Part shown: in pieces, positions 1-12,340 of the stretch | Numbering within the stretch: position 1 is the stretch's first letter | Layout of the letters: each line of letters starts with the position of its first letter | From: Balaenoptera acutorostrata | Taxonomy: Eukaryota; Chordata; Mammalia; Artiodactyla; Balaenopteridae | Length of the DNA: 64,000 nucleotides | Direction: 5' to 3' | NCBI RefSeq assembly: GCF_949987535.1 | Contig: NC_080081.1 | Location: 52,276,153-52,340,152, forward strand | Position numbers and translations under genes: made by a program | Notes under the pieces: generated by a model | The model's input: only the letters and a program-made list of their open reading frames with translations | Database searches by the model: none | What the model was told of the DNA's origin: nothing

Positions 1-940
1 CTTATTGGAAAGAATATATATGTAAATCTTCTCCTTAAAATAAAAGTTGTGATGAGCTGAACATCTCAATATCAGTTAATTTAACTTATCATCTGTATTC
101 TCTCTACCTCAAAAGAAATATATTAATGAGCCCCCAAAAGAAGTATATCAATTGATCACTATATAGAAACAAAGCAACAAATCCATTACAATCTAAAATG
201 ATAAATATTTCTAAAAATAGGCTATTTTACAGATTTGTGCAATTGGTGAATAATGGATTTTTATTTCTATCGTTAGTCATTTTTAGAGTTTTATGTCAAA
301 CAAGTAAAGTTAATAAATTAGTGAAGATAATGCCATTTATGTTATAGAGCTGTCATAAATATAAATATCTACATTTTACATGAGATTTTGATAGCATTTC
401 TTTCATAATGTATACCTTTTTATATTTCATGATGAAATATTATATTTGTGCCTCTTGGCTAAAACAAATTTGACATTGATAGTGGCCTAAGGGGAAAAGC
501 AGTATAAAAACAAAAACAAATTTAATCAACAAAGGAACATCTTTTCATTTTATAATTACCAGAGACACATTTTTTGATATAAATGGTTCATATGGTGGGG
601 AAGGTTGATTAATAAAGTCTACTGAACAAAAACAAAAGAACAAAGATAAAACAAGTCTATAGAGTCAGCAAAGTATTAAACCAATGGTCAGTGATCAGAA
701 TCCAAAAAAAAAAAGATGATAGGTTGCACAAGGTATTTTTTCCCTAAACCACATTAATATATGCAGTCTTTAAAATGCATCATGATTCATTTTTCTACTT
801 TTCTCCCTCACCATCTAATTAAGAGTTTTCTGGTTGCTACAAAACAAACATCCCCCAAATTTGGTGTTTAAAACAATAACCTTGAAAACACTTCGGAATG
901 GTGGAGTAAGAGCTGTAGAATATGCTAGTCCATAAAAGCG
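1..940. other. AT-rich intergenic sequence, nothing assigned
   Basis: No reading frame of note and no repeat that I can name with confidence. About 50 bases near 835-885 faintly resemble the end of a MaLR-type LTR (a 'gtttaaaacaataacc'-like phrase), which is too short to call. Confidence 0.5.
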
Positions 941-944
941 GTGA

Positions 945-1820
945 TTTTTTTTTTTTTTTTTTAATGTTTTAGCTAGGCTCTTTTATTTAAAAAAACAAAA
1001 AAACAAATGCAGACTGACTCTTCAGAGATAAGATTTGGAATCAGACGCGTCCAAAAGGTCACCTGAGGGCAGGCTGAGGACTGGCTTCCCCTGGTGGGGA
1101 CCAGCTGGCAGACACTTCACACAAGGCCTTGGTGTCAGCTGAAAGCGCTAGAAGCCCAGGCGATCCCCATTCCCCCAGGCCCAGCGTGCATCCTGAGGAC
1201 TCGGAACTCTCGCTATTGACAGAACGGACTGTGAAGTTCTCCAGGCCACACACCTCAGGGAGAAAGGAGCCGCACAAAGCTTCTGGTCTGTTCACGGCAG
1301 ACGTCCCTTCCTGACTCCTTACAGACCCCGGCTTTGACGGTGAAAGGCACGTCTCCGTGATACCCGCGTCTGGGGGAAACAAATGCTCAATCACGTGATC
1401 TTAACCTGCCTGGCAAAGTTGTAGCTTTGAGCAACTGCTGCTATGCCGCTGCTTACGCTTTGCAATCTGCCATTAAAGAGAGATGCCGGGCATGAACGGG
1501 GCTCATCCTTTTAGCGTTCAGTTGTAAGCAGATCTTTGGTCGGAGGGATTGAGCCACTGTTGTAAATGTGAATGATCTCCGTGCAGTCTCTTCCCCTGAC
1601 TTAAAGGCGACTTTCTCATTTTTTTGTAAATCATTAGGCATTAAGTAGCAGCTAAATACTCTTATTTCTAGCTTTAAGTTATTTACAAAGTCGCCTCTTT
1701 TTGCATAAACCTAAGTTAAACTAGTGGTTTATGCCGTAATAACTGCTGATTTATGTTTTTGCTAAAGGTACCTTTTGTATCTGCTGTGTATTATAGCAAT
1801 AAAATAATCATTTTGTTAGG
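945..1820 (-). pseudogene. Candidate processed retrocopy (mRNA-derived insert), source gene not recognised
   Basis: On the minus strand this block ends in AATAAA (TTTATT at 982-987), followed about 20 bases later by a run of 18 A (T at 945-962). That is the signature of a reverse-transcribed mRNA. The body from about 1040 to 1650 is clearly richer in G+C and CpG than the flanks. Two minus-strand reading frames lie inside, 1453-1641 (62 codons) and 1059-1394 (111 codons, serine-rich C-terminal half), in different frames; I recognise neither. They may be decayed coding sequence or 3'UTR. The upstream (right) end is uncertain, and I could not find a convincing target-site duplication. A plus-strand AATAAA at 1799-1804 leaves the opposite orientation possible. 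An isolated CpG-rich ancient sequence is the main alternative. Confidence 0.4.
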
Positions 1821-2309
1821 AAAAAAATCAACTGGTATTCTTTCATAATTCACCGATTCGATATGGCAAAGATTGTCGACACTGGCAAAAATAGTCAAAA
1901 TGAACTTTTTAGAACTCTAGAAATTAACCACAGGTAAACTGAAAGAGTGGTTATTCAAGAAAAATGACTGAATCACAGTAAATACAAATTTCTTGGTGTT
2001 TTAACTTTCCCTTTCCCATTTCCCATTTCCCTTTCCCCATGTACCCTTGAAACTAACAGCCTTGTAACAAGGATAGCCATCAAAACTAGAAGCTTAACAG
2101 CCGTTAGTGAGGGCATTGGAGCTTGTCAAAAAGCCCCATCTCCAGAGATTGTCACTATTTGACCTGGTTGGCAGTTTCCTGAAAAATATCCAGACATAGA
2201 TTTTGTCTATATTGGTGTCTGAACTCTCTCACTGAGAAACCCCATCCTTAGAGCATTCATAGAAACATTGAGTGGCAATTCCTTAACATCACAGCTGCCT
2301 GAGGTGGAA
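1821..2309. other. Unassigned intergenic sequence
   Basis: A short TTTCCC-type direct repetition occurs at about 2007-2036 (ctttcccatttccc... repeated). Otherwise I see nothing I can name. Confidence 0.4.
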
Positions 2310-4030
2310 ATAATAGCTCGGGTAAACAAGACTCTTGCTAAAAAAAATTAGAAAATCTGGAAAATGAGACATTAAAAGGGCATTGAAAAGGTGCAACATA
2401 TCCCAAGAATCTAAATGCTTATGACTCCCACCTTACCTTAGCCTAGCAATAACAAGAAGCCTCCTCCTCCCCACCCGTAGTATGAATAGAGACTTAGTGT
2501 GTAACCTGGACTTCTCCCACCATTTGGCAGTAACAGGACAATACAGTCCCCTGCCAGAACAGTGTCAGAATAGATCAGTTAAAACAGAACATTTAAACAA
2601 GACTCAAAAGTCAAATAACACAGTACAAAAATATTTAAGCTTCAATTGAAAATCAATCATCATAACAAGAATCAAGAATATGTCACAATGGATTTGAAAA
2701 TAGAGGATCAATTGATGACAAGACTGAGATAACAGAGACATTAGAAATATCTGAAAAAGATTTTAATACACCCATTATAAAAACTCTTCAATGAGCAATT
2801 ATAACATAATTTTTAATAAATGAAATTTTAAAAAATAAAATACAGAGCCTCTTCAAAGAAATTGAATATATTAAGAAGACCTAAATAGAAATATTACAAC
2901 TGAAAAATGCAATAACCAAAATAAAAAGCTCAGGTTGAACTCAACGGGAGAATGGAGGTGACAGAGCAGAAGATCATCAACAACAACCAAAAAAAAAAAT
3001 ATCCCAGTGAAATTGAAGATGGAATAATAGAAATTATGCAATTGCAACAGCATAGAAAAAATACACTGAAGAAAGTGAACAAAGTCTCACAGGCTTATAG
3101 GAGAATAAAAAAATACTTAACACTCATACATTTGAGTTTTTTCTGGCAAGGGAGGTAAAGGAGGAGGAGCTATAAATGTACTTAAAGAAATAATGGCTGA
3201 AAACTCTCCAAATGTTGCAAAAGACATAAACCTACAGATTCAACTTGAGTTAGTTCTAAATAATATAAAGTCAAATAATCCACATCAAGATACATCATAA
3301 TTACTTTCTAAAAACCAAGTAGGAAGAATAAATTTCAAAAGCATCAAGAGAAAAATGACAGTTTACCTATAGAGTAAAAATAATTTGAAAAAATATTATA
3401 TTCTGTATCAGAAACCATGGATGCCAGAAATAATAGGTAAACAATACTATTTTTCATGTGCCACAAGAAAAATCACTGTATATACACTGTATACTCACAA
3501 TATGCCCACTGAAAATACCCTTCAGGAATGAAGGAGAAATCAAGATACTGTCACATGAAGGAAAACAAAAATAATTTATCACAGGTACACCTATCATAAA
3601 AGAAGGGCTAAAGAAAGTTCTTTAAACAGAAAGGAAATGTTAAAATATGGAATCTTGGAAATCAGGAATGAAGAAAGATCATAGTAAGCAGAACATGGGT
3701 AAATAAAATAGACATTCCTTCTCTGTGTTTTCTAAATTATGTCTGCTGGTTAAAGCAAAAACTTAACACTGTCTAATGTAGTCCTAAGTATATGTATGAA
3801 GAGGAGCTATTTAAGATATATTGTAAAGTGAGAGGCACAAAGAGATATAAAGGGCAATAAGATTTCTATTCTTAACTTGAATGGTGAAAAGAGAACACCA
3901 ATAGACTGATCAGTTGTGTATAAATAGTGTAATACCTAGAACAACAACTAAAAATGCTGCATGAAGAGATGCACTAAAAAACACATTCAGTAAATCAAAA
4001 TGGAATTCTAAATATATGCTTATGTAATAC
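2310..4030 (+). mobile_element. Old L1 (L1M / HAL1-like) ORF1-side fragment
   Basis: From about 2640 the text follows a mammalian L1 ORF1 region: 'gaaatatctgaaaaagattt' (2743-2762), 'gaatggaggtgacagagcag' (2950-2969), 'aaagaaataatggctgaaaa' (3183-3202) and 'agacataaacctacagattc' (3223-3242) occur in the expected order. It continues through the C-terminal coding part and past it to about 4020 without obvious ORF2 endonuclease sequence. Every frame is broken, so no protein is made. Its reach past ORF1 without ORF2 fits a HAL1-type (half-L1) element, but a truncated ordinary L1 is equally possible. The left boundary is approximate. Confidence 0.72.
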
Positions 4031-4074
4031 ACAGATTAAATAGGTCTCTTTTGGTAAAGTTCCATGAGTGCTGT

Positions 4075-5050
4075 TATTGTTTTCAATTAACCATTCTTGT
4101 AGATGTGTAGTGATACGTCCTGATGATTTTAATTTGCCTTTTCATAAGGACAAATGATGTTAGAACTTCTTCATGCATATATTGTCTATTTGTATGTCTT
4201 CTTTTATGTGTCTACTTAAATTTTTCACCCATTTTTTGGGGGTTGGTTTCTGTTTCCTCTTTTTTATTGAGTTGTGGACAGTCTTTCTATAACTCGAATA
4301 CCAGTTGTGTGAGAGACGTGATCCATGAATATTTTCCCCAGTCTGTAGCTTGCCTAATTACTTACTAATGTTGAATTTTTATAATCAAAAATTTTACTTT
4401 TAATGGAGATGTATTCATCATTTTTTTATTTTATGCTTGTTTCTTTCTCTCTCCTGTCTAAGCTGCATATGCCCACCCAAAGACACAGAAGTATTGTCTA
4501 AAGTTTTTTCAATAAAAGTTTTAAGTATTTAGCTTTTTACCTTTAGGTCTGTAAAACAATACAAATTATTTTTCAACAGTGTGAGGTGGAAGTTGATATT
4601 CACTTTTCCCCCAATATTGATATCCAGTAATTCCAGTTTCACTTGTTGAAAACACTTTACCTTCCCAATTGGCTACTATGTCAAAACTCAAATGACTGTA
4701 ATAATGTGTATTTGTATCTGGGCACTCTCTTCTGATCCATTGACCAGTTTGTCAGTTCTTACACTACAACCACACTATCTTAATTACCTTGGCATTAGTC
4801 TGGAGTATGTATTATAAATGTTTCAATTTTGTTCTTTTATAGGATTATTTTTATTTCCATTTCTGTATGAATTTTTTATGTTGCTTGTCATTTTCAAAAA
4901 TACTCCTAATAGAATTATGATTGAATTCATACATAAAATTGTAGCGATTTGACATTTTAATGTTTAGTCTTCCAATCCATGAACATGCTATATCCTTCAA
5001 ATGAGTGTGGTATTATTTATGTAATTTCAGAAGTGATAAGTCTTCAGCTT
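4075..5050 (-). mobile_element. Old L1 ORF2 3'-part, antisense
   Basis: Read on the minus strand this is the C-terminal half of an L1 ORF2. The plus-strand phrases are those of L1 antisense text: 'tttgtatgtcttcttttatg' near 4190, 'attgagttgtggacagtctt' near 4266, and 'cttccaatccatgaacatgc' near 4969. There are many stops and indels in all frames. It is the first of a run of minus-strand L1 segments reaching to about 9.8 kb. Confidence 0.72.
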
Positions 5051-5319
5051 TCCAACCAATATTTTTTTTTTATTTTTAATATTATTGATTTAGGGATTTT
5101 AATGTATACCATAATTATTCATGATCTACCAGTGTTAACATAGACTTTTAAAAACAATATTAAATAATTTACAGTTCATTTTATTATAAATTGCAAAATA
5201 TTGTTTTATTTTTCCTCTAAAAAGTTTTATGTAATTTAAAAAGAAAGAGAAGAAATAACAAAAGATAAAAGTACTTATTCCCTTCAATATTCACCCAAAC
5301 AATTACTATTTTCAATGTT

Positions 5320-5764
5320 CTGTATTCCTTCTTATAGATCCAGATTTCAGTCTATTACCGCTTCTTTCAGTATTTCTTTTTGTGGAGATCTGTTAGCAAC
5401 CAACTTTTTAAGTGTTTTTATTTGACATAGAAAACGTCTTTCATTTCTTTCATCTTGATCTTATTTTTGATGGATATAGAATTCTAGGCTTATAATTTTT
5501 ATTCTTTTTTTTCATTAAAGTTGTTGTACTGTCTTTTATTCTCCATTGTTCCTAAAAAAATTCAGTTGTTTGGGAATCCTTATTCCCCTGTTTGTAATAT
5601 GTTTCACAAGTTTTTACAAGATTTTCTCTTCATTTATGGTTTCAGGATTTAGACTATGATGTACTAAAAAACGTCTTTTTTTTTTTTTTTTTCATTTTAT
5701 TCTTTCTTGATATTTGGGAAATTGTTGAATCTAATCAGCAAATTTGGAAAATTTGAGGTCATTG
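5320..5764 (-). mobile_element. Old L1 ORF1-region fragment, antisense
   Basis: The antisense order of L1 ORF1 is visible: 'ggatatagaattctaggctt' (5472-5491), 'ttctccattgttcctaaaaa' (5539-5558), 'agattttctcttcatttatg' (5619-5638) and 'caaatttggaaaatttgagg' (5739-5758). It stops abruptly where a younger L1 3' end begins at about 5765. A run of 17 T interrupts it at about 5677-5693. It is probably part of the same old element as the segment before it. Confidence 0.6.
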
Positions 5765-6239
5765 TTCCTTTTATCAAATTGACTTACAATATTATATTAG
5801 TTTCAGAGGTATAACATAGTGATTCAATATTTTTATGCATTAAAAAATGATCACCACTATAAGTCTAGGTACCACCTGTCACCACTTAAAGTTATTACAG
5901 TATTATTGACTGTCTTTATTCCCTGTGCTGTACATTACCTCCCATGACTTATTTATTTTATACCTGGAAGTTTGTACCTCTTAATTCACTTCACCTATTT
6001 TGTTGATTTCCCTACTCCCCTCCACTCTGGCAACCATGCGTTTGTTCTCTGTATCTATGAGCTTGTGTCTGTTTTGTTATACTTGTTTGTTTGCTTTGTT
6101 TTATAGATTCCACATGTACATGAAATCATATGATATGTGTTTTTCTCTGTCTGACTTATTTCACGTAACATAATACACTTTAGGTACATCCATGTTGTTG
6201 CAGATGGCAGAATGCCATTCTTTTTATGGCTAATATTCC

Positions 6240-6242
<3 letters not shown>

Positions 6243-6291
<49 letters not shown>
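6243..6291. repeat. (TA)n microsatellite in L1
   Basis: About 24 uninterrupted TA units replace the short TA tract normally found beside 'taatattccatt' in antisense L1 ORF2. Confidence 0.95.
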
Positions 6292-6294
<3 letters not shown>

Positions 6295-6579
6295 ACATTT
6301 CCTTTATCCATTCCTCTATCAATGGACACTTAGTTTGCTTATAAGTCTTGTCTACTATAAATGATGCTGAAATGAACAATGAACATTGGGGTGCATATAT
6401 CTTTTAAATCAGTGTTTTATATTCTTAAAATAAATACCCAGAAGTATAATTGCTGGACTGTGAAGTAGTTTTATTTTTATTTTTTCGAGGAAACTCCACA
6501 CTGTTTTCCATAGTGGCTGTACCAATTTATACCCCCATCAGTGCACGAGGATTTCCTTTTCTTCACATTCTCATGAAAC

Positions 6580-6581
<2 letters not shown>

Positions 6582-6627
<46 letters not shown>
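6582..6627. repeat. (TTA)n microsatellite in L1
   Basis: About 15 TTA/ATT units lie within the antisense ORF2. They make the long Ile/Asn runs in conceptual translations, which are not protein evidence. Confidence 0.95.
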
Positions 6628-6630
<3 letters not shown>

Positions 6631-7555
6631 TTTTTGATGATAGACATTCTGACAAGTTTGTGGTGATATCTCATTGTGGTTTTGATTTTCATTTATCTGA
6701 TGATTAGTGATGCTGAGCATCTTTTCATTGCCTGTTGGCCATCTGTATGTCTTCTTTGGAAAATAAATCTATTCAGATCCTCTGCCAATATTTTAATCAT
6801 TTTTTTATACTGAGTTGCATGAGTTTTTTTTTTACTATATTTTGGATATTAACCCTTTATCAACTATATCATTTGCAAATATCTTCTCCCATCAGTAGGC
6901 ATACTTTTCATTCTGTTGATGGTTTCCTTAGCAGTGCAAAAGCTTTTTACTTTGATGTGATCCCATTTGTTTATTTTTGCATTGATTATCCTTGCCTGTG
7001 GAGATAGATTCAAAAAAATACTGTTAAGATCAATGTCAAAGAGCATACTGCCTAGGTTTTCTTCTAGGAGTTTTTTGGTTCCAAGACTTATATTTAATTC
7101 TTTATTCCATTTTGAGTTTGTTTTAGTATATGGTGTAAGAAAAGATCTAGTTTCATTCTTTTACATGCAGATGTCTAGTTTTGCCAATATCATTTATTGA
7201 AGAGACTATCTTTTCCCCATTGTATATTCTTGCCTCCATTGTCATAGATTAATTGCCCGTATAAGCTTGGGTTTATTTCTGGGCTCTCTATCTGTTTCAT
7301 TGAATTATGTGTCTACTTTGGACAGTACCATACTGTTGCTATTACTACAGCTTTGTATTATAGTTAGAAATTAGGAAGCATGATATATCCAGCTTTCTTC
7401 TTTCTTAAGATTGCTTTGACTATTTGAGGTCTTTTGGGTTCCATACAAATTTTAGAATTATTTGTTCTAGTATTGTGAAAAATTCCATGGGTATTTTGGT
7501 AGATATTGCATCAAATCTGTAAATTGCTTTAAAAGTAATATGGTCATTTTTATTA

Positions 7556-8105
7556 ACTTTATTTTTATTTTATTTATTTTATTTTTTATTCAGGCATAGT
7601 CGAGTTACAATATTATGTGTCAGATGTACAACATAGTGATTCAAATTTTTTAAAAGTTATAATCCAAGTACAGTTATTATAAAATATTGGCTATATTCCC
7701 TGTGCTGTAGAATATATTTGTGTTGCTTATTTGTTTTACACCTCTTAATCTGCTACCCCTATCTTGCCCCTCCCCCACTTCTCTCTCCCAACTGGTGACC
7801 ACTAGTCTGTTCTCTATATCTGTGAATCTGTTTCTTTTTTGTTATATTAACTAGTTTGTTTTATTTTTTAGATTTCACATATAAGTGATATCATACAGTA
7901 TTTGTCTTTCTCTGTCTGACTTATTTCACTAAGTATAATACCCTCTAAGTCCTTCCATGTTGTCTTAAGTGGCAGAATTTAATTCTGCTGTATGGCTGAG
8001 TAATATTCCATTGTGTATATATACCACATATACTTTATCCATCTCTTTGTTGATGGACATTTTATTTTTTGTGTTTCTATTATAGATTTTTGTTTTGTGG
8101 TTACT
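7556..8105 (-). mobile_element. Second 5'-truncated L1 3' end, antisense, nested
   Basis: A fresh L1 3'UTR begins directly after the ORF2 text of the previous element: 'cgagttacaatattatgtgt' (7601-7620), then 'tattccctgtgctgtagaat', 'ctgacttatttcactaagta' and 'gagtaatattccattgtgta'. It ends near 'ggacattttattttttgtgt'. The repetition of the same 3'UTR and ORF2-end order as at 5.8-6.3 kb shows a separate copy in the same orientation. Confidence 0.8.
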
Positions 8106-9800
8106 ATGAGAATTATATATATCAACCTTTATATATATATGCTTATTTTAAGCTGATAAGCCACTTAAATATGAATGTATTCTAAAAGAAGTCCATTTTT
8201 ACTATCCCCCACTCACTTATTATACTTTTGATGTCATATTTTACATCTTTTTACTTTGTGTAACCCTTAACGACATGTTGCAGTTGTAGCTGATTTAAGA
8301 CTTGTGTCTTTTAACCTTCTACTAACATTTTAATTGGCTGATATACTAGTTTTTCTATATATTTGCCTTTATCAGATATAAAGGTTTATATTTGCCTTGA
8401 TTTTTTCTTCCATATATTTTCTTATGGCCATTGTTTTTTAAGATATTTCTCTCCCTTATTCTCTTTTTCTTCTTCTTCATGACACTAATTACATATACAT
8501 TAGATTTTCTTTCATCTTCCACATATACCTGAGACTGTTCATATACATATTTCAGCTATCTCTCTTTCCCTTTATTCTTCAGAGTGATTGTGGTGCATTG
8601 TAGTGCCATCAAATTCATTGACTTTTTCTTCTGTTACCTACTGTTATTTACTTATGCTTCTCAAGCAAATCATACTGTATTTATTTTTAATTCTATAACT
8701 GCCATTAGTTTCCTGTTTGTCAGCTGAAATTTCTATCTTTTCATTTATAGTGTGCAAGCATTCCTTTACTTGTAGGCATAGTAATAAGAATTGCTTTAAA
8801 TTATTATTTTTTTTCCTAATTCCAACATGTAAGTTATTATAATGTTGATGTCCATAATTGTTTTGAGAAAGGGTCACATTTACTGATTATTCCACTGCTG
8901 TTATTTTATATCAAGCAGTTTGGGGTTATACCCTGATTTGACCAAAACTTTAAGCTGTATCTCTTAAGTGTCTTCTCAAATCACTTGATATGATTTGTTT
9001 TGCGTTTGCCCTGCATATGGGTGGGATAGTCAAGGATTAGGAAGAGTTTATACACACAATGTGAACCTCCTCCACTTTTGTTCTCTCTCTCTCTCTCTCT
9101 TTTTTTTTTTTTTTTTTTTTTTCTGTGATTCCCTCCTCACTTTCCAGTATCTTCAGTTCCTCTTAACTTTATCATCAGGTTCATGAGTCTGGAAAGACTA
9201 CTTGTTCTATCAAATTGTTCTATCAAAGTTTCCTATACTGTATGCATGTATATACATATATTCAGGCAAAATGCCAGAAAAATGGGGAAATAATTCCATG
9301 TTATTCCTCTCATCTAAGTTTTCACTTCCTTCCAAAATCTGATTTTTTCAACTCCATTTTAGTAGTTCTTTCCACATTATTTCCAGAGCTTATAGTGGTT
9401 AATCATGGGAGTCATGGTGCAGTGAGAACTTACTCTGTCCTGCAATATTCAGAGTTCTGATCATGTGTTTTTGCCTTATTGTATGCTTAGTAATTTTTTG
9501 TTGAATGTCCAACACTGTGGTATGTTTAAAGACAATTTTATATTCTAGATGATGTTTTATTATTTTAACATAATTTACTTCTGACTTTGTCATAGAGTAT
9601 ATTAGGGATATATGACCTCAACCAAATCAGAAATTGAACTGATTTGAGCCTACACTTAGTCTTTGTGAGAACTGGTTCATTACTGGTTTGTCTTAAGCTG
9701 TAGCCCTTTTGTGCCCCAACTGGAACTTGGTTGTTTGTTAAGGTCTCTCCATCTTGGCTGGCCTGAACTCCATTAGTGTCCCCCACTTTGTTGAAAATGT
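8106..9800 (-). mobile_element. Old L1 5'/ORF1-region sequence, antisense
   Basis: The text from 8085 ('ttgttttgtggttactatga') through 'ttctattatagattt' and 'gatgtcatattttacatctt' resembles old L1M internal sequence. From about 8400 the antisense order of ORF1/5' sequence appears: 'ttagattttctttcatcttc' (8501-8520), 'cattgactttttcttctgtt' (8616-8635), 'cctaattccaacatgtaagt' (8814-8833), and 'gttgaatgtccaacactgtg' (9501-9520). It probably belongs to the old host element of the nested L1 copies. Decay is heavy and the boundaries are approximate. Confidence 0.5.
9085..9122. repeat. (CT)n followed by poly-T
   Basis: A simple CT repeat passes into about 22 T residues, a low-complexity tract within the old L1 sequence. 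Confidence 0.9.
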
Positions 9801-12149
9801 TGGACGCATGCTAATTTCCTCAGACATTTAACTGCTACTTTCTATTTAGCTTCTCAGCCTCTCAGTCCCAGGCATATTGGAGGAAAGAAAGCAGAACTGT
9901 GACTATCTTGCTCACCTTTTAAAATTTCCATTACACCTTTGCTTTAGTGGCATCAAATAGAGATAACTTCAATATTTGTTTTCTATTGTTTCCAATTTTT
10001 CTCACCTAGACAATTTCTTCAAAACAACCTATTTTTTTTTATTACTAGAAGTTTAAATTAATTAAAATAATTATTGAGAATTAACTATTTTAAAACAAAA
10101 TGGATTGGCAATAGGTAAAATTATTGACAGCAATAATATATACCACATTATAAAACTTACTTGACAGTATCATTATTATTATTTTGTTGTTGCATTTTTC
10201 AATTCCCTTGGATTTTATTTTGGGGTGGATGCTTGCCAGACCGAAATAAAATGATTCTGAATACTTTTAATAATTTTAGGTTCAGTGAAGCCAAAATCAT
10301 GTAATCTTTCACCTCTTACCAATTAATGCCATTTAATAGTAAATGCTGTATGCTGAAAAAGGTAAGTAGGTGGTTTATATTTTTAACTGTATTATATATA
10401 TACCTAAATTATATTATTCAAGTATAATAACAAAACCAATTATTCTATCTGATAAGATATAATTTTAAAAGAAACTCAGTGGAAAACTTTTATTATTGCC
10501 CAAAGCAGTAGTTCTGAACACATTTTTTAGTCAGGTAAAAGTCTGCAAATCTGATAGGACAGAGAACCTCTTTTTGAAATGTTTCAAATATTCATTGTTA
10601 ATATCACTTACGCTTTCTTTATAATTTATTTAAAAATCATATTTTATGAAATAATGTTTTAAAGAAGATCTTAATGCCTAGTCCAGTCTATATCCCTAAG
10701 CAATAATAAAGTGATATAGAATTATGCTCACAATTTTTGCCAAGTACATTATGCTAAAATTTTATTTTAAAAATTCAAAAAAATTATTCAGGATGACAAT
10801 TCAACATTTGCCAGTTCTAAAGATATGTGACCTTAATTGAATCCTAGATGAAGTCAAGCATCAAGTAGAAATTATTAGACTGAGAATTAGGAAAACTTTA
10901 TATTTATCGTACATCTTATTTGGGTAAGTCACTGCAATTTTCTGAGTCTCAAATGTAAGATATAATTTGATTAAATTATCACTTAAGATGCAAATTATTT
11001 ACTAAACTATGAAATCACTTCTGTAGAATAGTTTTTACTGAAAATGACCAGCTTCAGTTTATTTATCTGTAAAAGGAAAGAAAGTGTCATTAAGGCTATT
11101 TCCCATTGATCATCAAGACCAATGACCACAATTGTTCATTAACCCTCTAACTTCACTATTGTGGCAGAGCATGAAGAACAAAAACTGAACAGGGCCAGTC
11201 ACAATTTCAAGTTCAACAGACATATTGTTCACATGTGGAAGTATTGGTCCGTTATGAACTAATGCCTTCAAAGAAGGATAGTCCATGTTTTGGAACATGT
11301 CGTGAAAGTATAATAGTGTCATGATGAAAGAAAACATTCCTACATTTATTCAATGATAAAATTATTTAAGTTTAATTAGAAAGAACACCACATAATAGCC
11401 ACTAGTTCAGGGAACATACCGCATCTTCCTGTACAGCTGTCTCATCACACAAGCTGTTCAATTCTAGCTGGTGCCATACTTGACTATTCAGTAGGTTATT
11501 CCATTCTAGAAAGCCAGCTACTTGTGTCAAAAAATGGTTAATTTCCATTGCCCTAAGAAGCTAGTAAAAGCATTAGCAACATTGTAAATACATATGCCTG
11601 ATTCCTTTTAGGCATAGGAACTGCTTGACTGATATTCACTGTAAGAATTTATTGGCCCCTCAGGACCATCCATTAAAAGGATTTTTCATAAACATATCTA
11701 ATATAAACTTATTTTAGATAAAATTTTGAACAAAATATTTTTGTAACTAGACAAGATAATGTTGAATTATGTTTAGAAAAATAAGCAAAGTATATATATT
11801 TGCAGTCTAAGGTAAAGATAAATGACACCAATCAATGAAATTATACTCAATTTCACTGATAAGTAGAGGAACATATTTTAAAAATACAATTAGATATGAT
11901 TTTTCATGTACCAGATTGGAGTGCTTCGAGTATAAGTTGATGATCCTCTATGCAAAGGGAATTAAGACTTCTATGAAATTATTTTAATGTATGTGTGTGA
12001 ATATAATTATGTGTGAAAATATGATGCATAAATAAAGATACTTATTGCAGGTCTGTTTGTAATTGCATATTATTCAGAAAGGACCAAACTGAGTATCAGG
12101 GAGAGATCTTTAAAACTAATTGTATAGATGAGATTTGAACATCTAGCGC
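9801..12149. other. AT-rich intergenic sequence, mostly unassigned
   Basis: No gene-like reading frame. Phrases at 10922-10955 ('ggtaagtcactgcaatttt...gagtctcaaatg') and 11053-11080 ('ttcagtttatttatctgtaa') resemble the two halves of an antisense MIR separated by extra sequence. This is too weak for a firm call. Confidence 0.4.
10865..11085 (-). mobile_element. Possible decayed MIR, antisense
   Basis: The order 'agactgagaattaggaaaac', 'gggtaagtcactgcaatttt', then 'cagtttatttatctgtaaaa' matches an antisense MIR core. About 90 bases separate the last two phrases where MIR has almost none, so this is either an interrupted copy or chance similarity. Confidence 0.3.
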
Positions 12150-12340
12150 CTGCTTGTTTTCCTACATAACAATTTATTGGAACACAACCACATCAATTTA
12201 TTTACATACTGTCTATAACTGTTCTCATGCTACAGTGATGTCGTTGAGTAGCTGTGACAGAGACTATTTAACCCACAAAGTCTAAAATATTTAGTAGCTG
12301 ACCATTTGTGTAAAGGTCTGTAGACCAAGGCTATAGATTC
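12150..12340. mobile_element. Ancient non-autonomous DNA transposon remnant (hAT-like MER type)
   Basis: The text 'caatttattggaacacaacc' (12170-12189) followed by 'atttacatactgtctataac', 'tgagtagctgtgacagagac' and 'cccacaaagtctaaaatatt' is a common mammalian interspersed repeat. I remember it as a short hAT-class DNA transposon, but cannot name the subfamily. The right end 'aaaggtctgtagaccaaggc' would be its degraded terminal inverted repeat. Confidence 0.5.

Larger units (their letters stand above)
5765..7555 (-). mobile_element. 5'-truncated L1 (3'UTR plus C-terminal ORF2), antisense
   Basis: Starts with an L1 3' end in antisense ('gacttacaatattatattag', 5781-5800), passes the 3'UTR ('ccctgtgctgtacattacct') and then the antisense end of ORF2: 'gtctgacttatttcacgtaa' (6148-6167), 'ctccacactgttttccatag' (6494-6513), 'cttagcagtgcaaaagcttt' (6927-6946). 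It carries an expanded TA microsatellite at 6243-6291 and a TTA repeat at 6582-6627. Frames are broken, so no product is expected. It lies inside an older minus-strand L1. Confidence 0.85.

Noticed and set aside
945..1820. Mitochondrial (NUMT) origin of the CpG-rich block
   Set aside because: No mitochondrial gene text is recognisable, and the AATAAA plus poly-A fits an mRNA origin better.
6450..6707. Frames with long Ile or Asn runs
   Set aside because: Produced by the TTA microsatellite within dead antisense L1.
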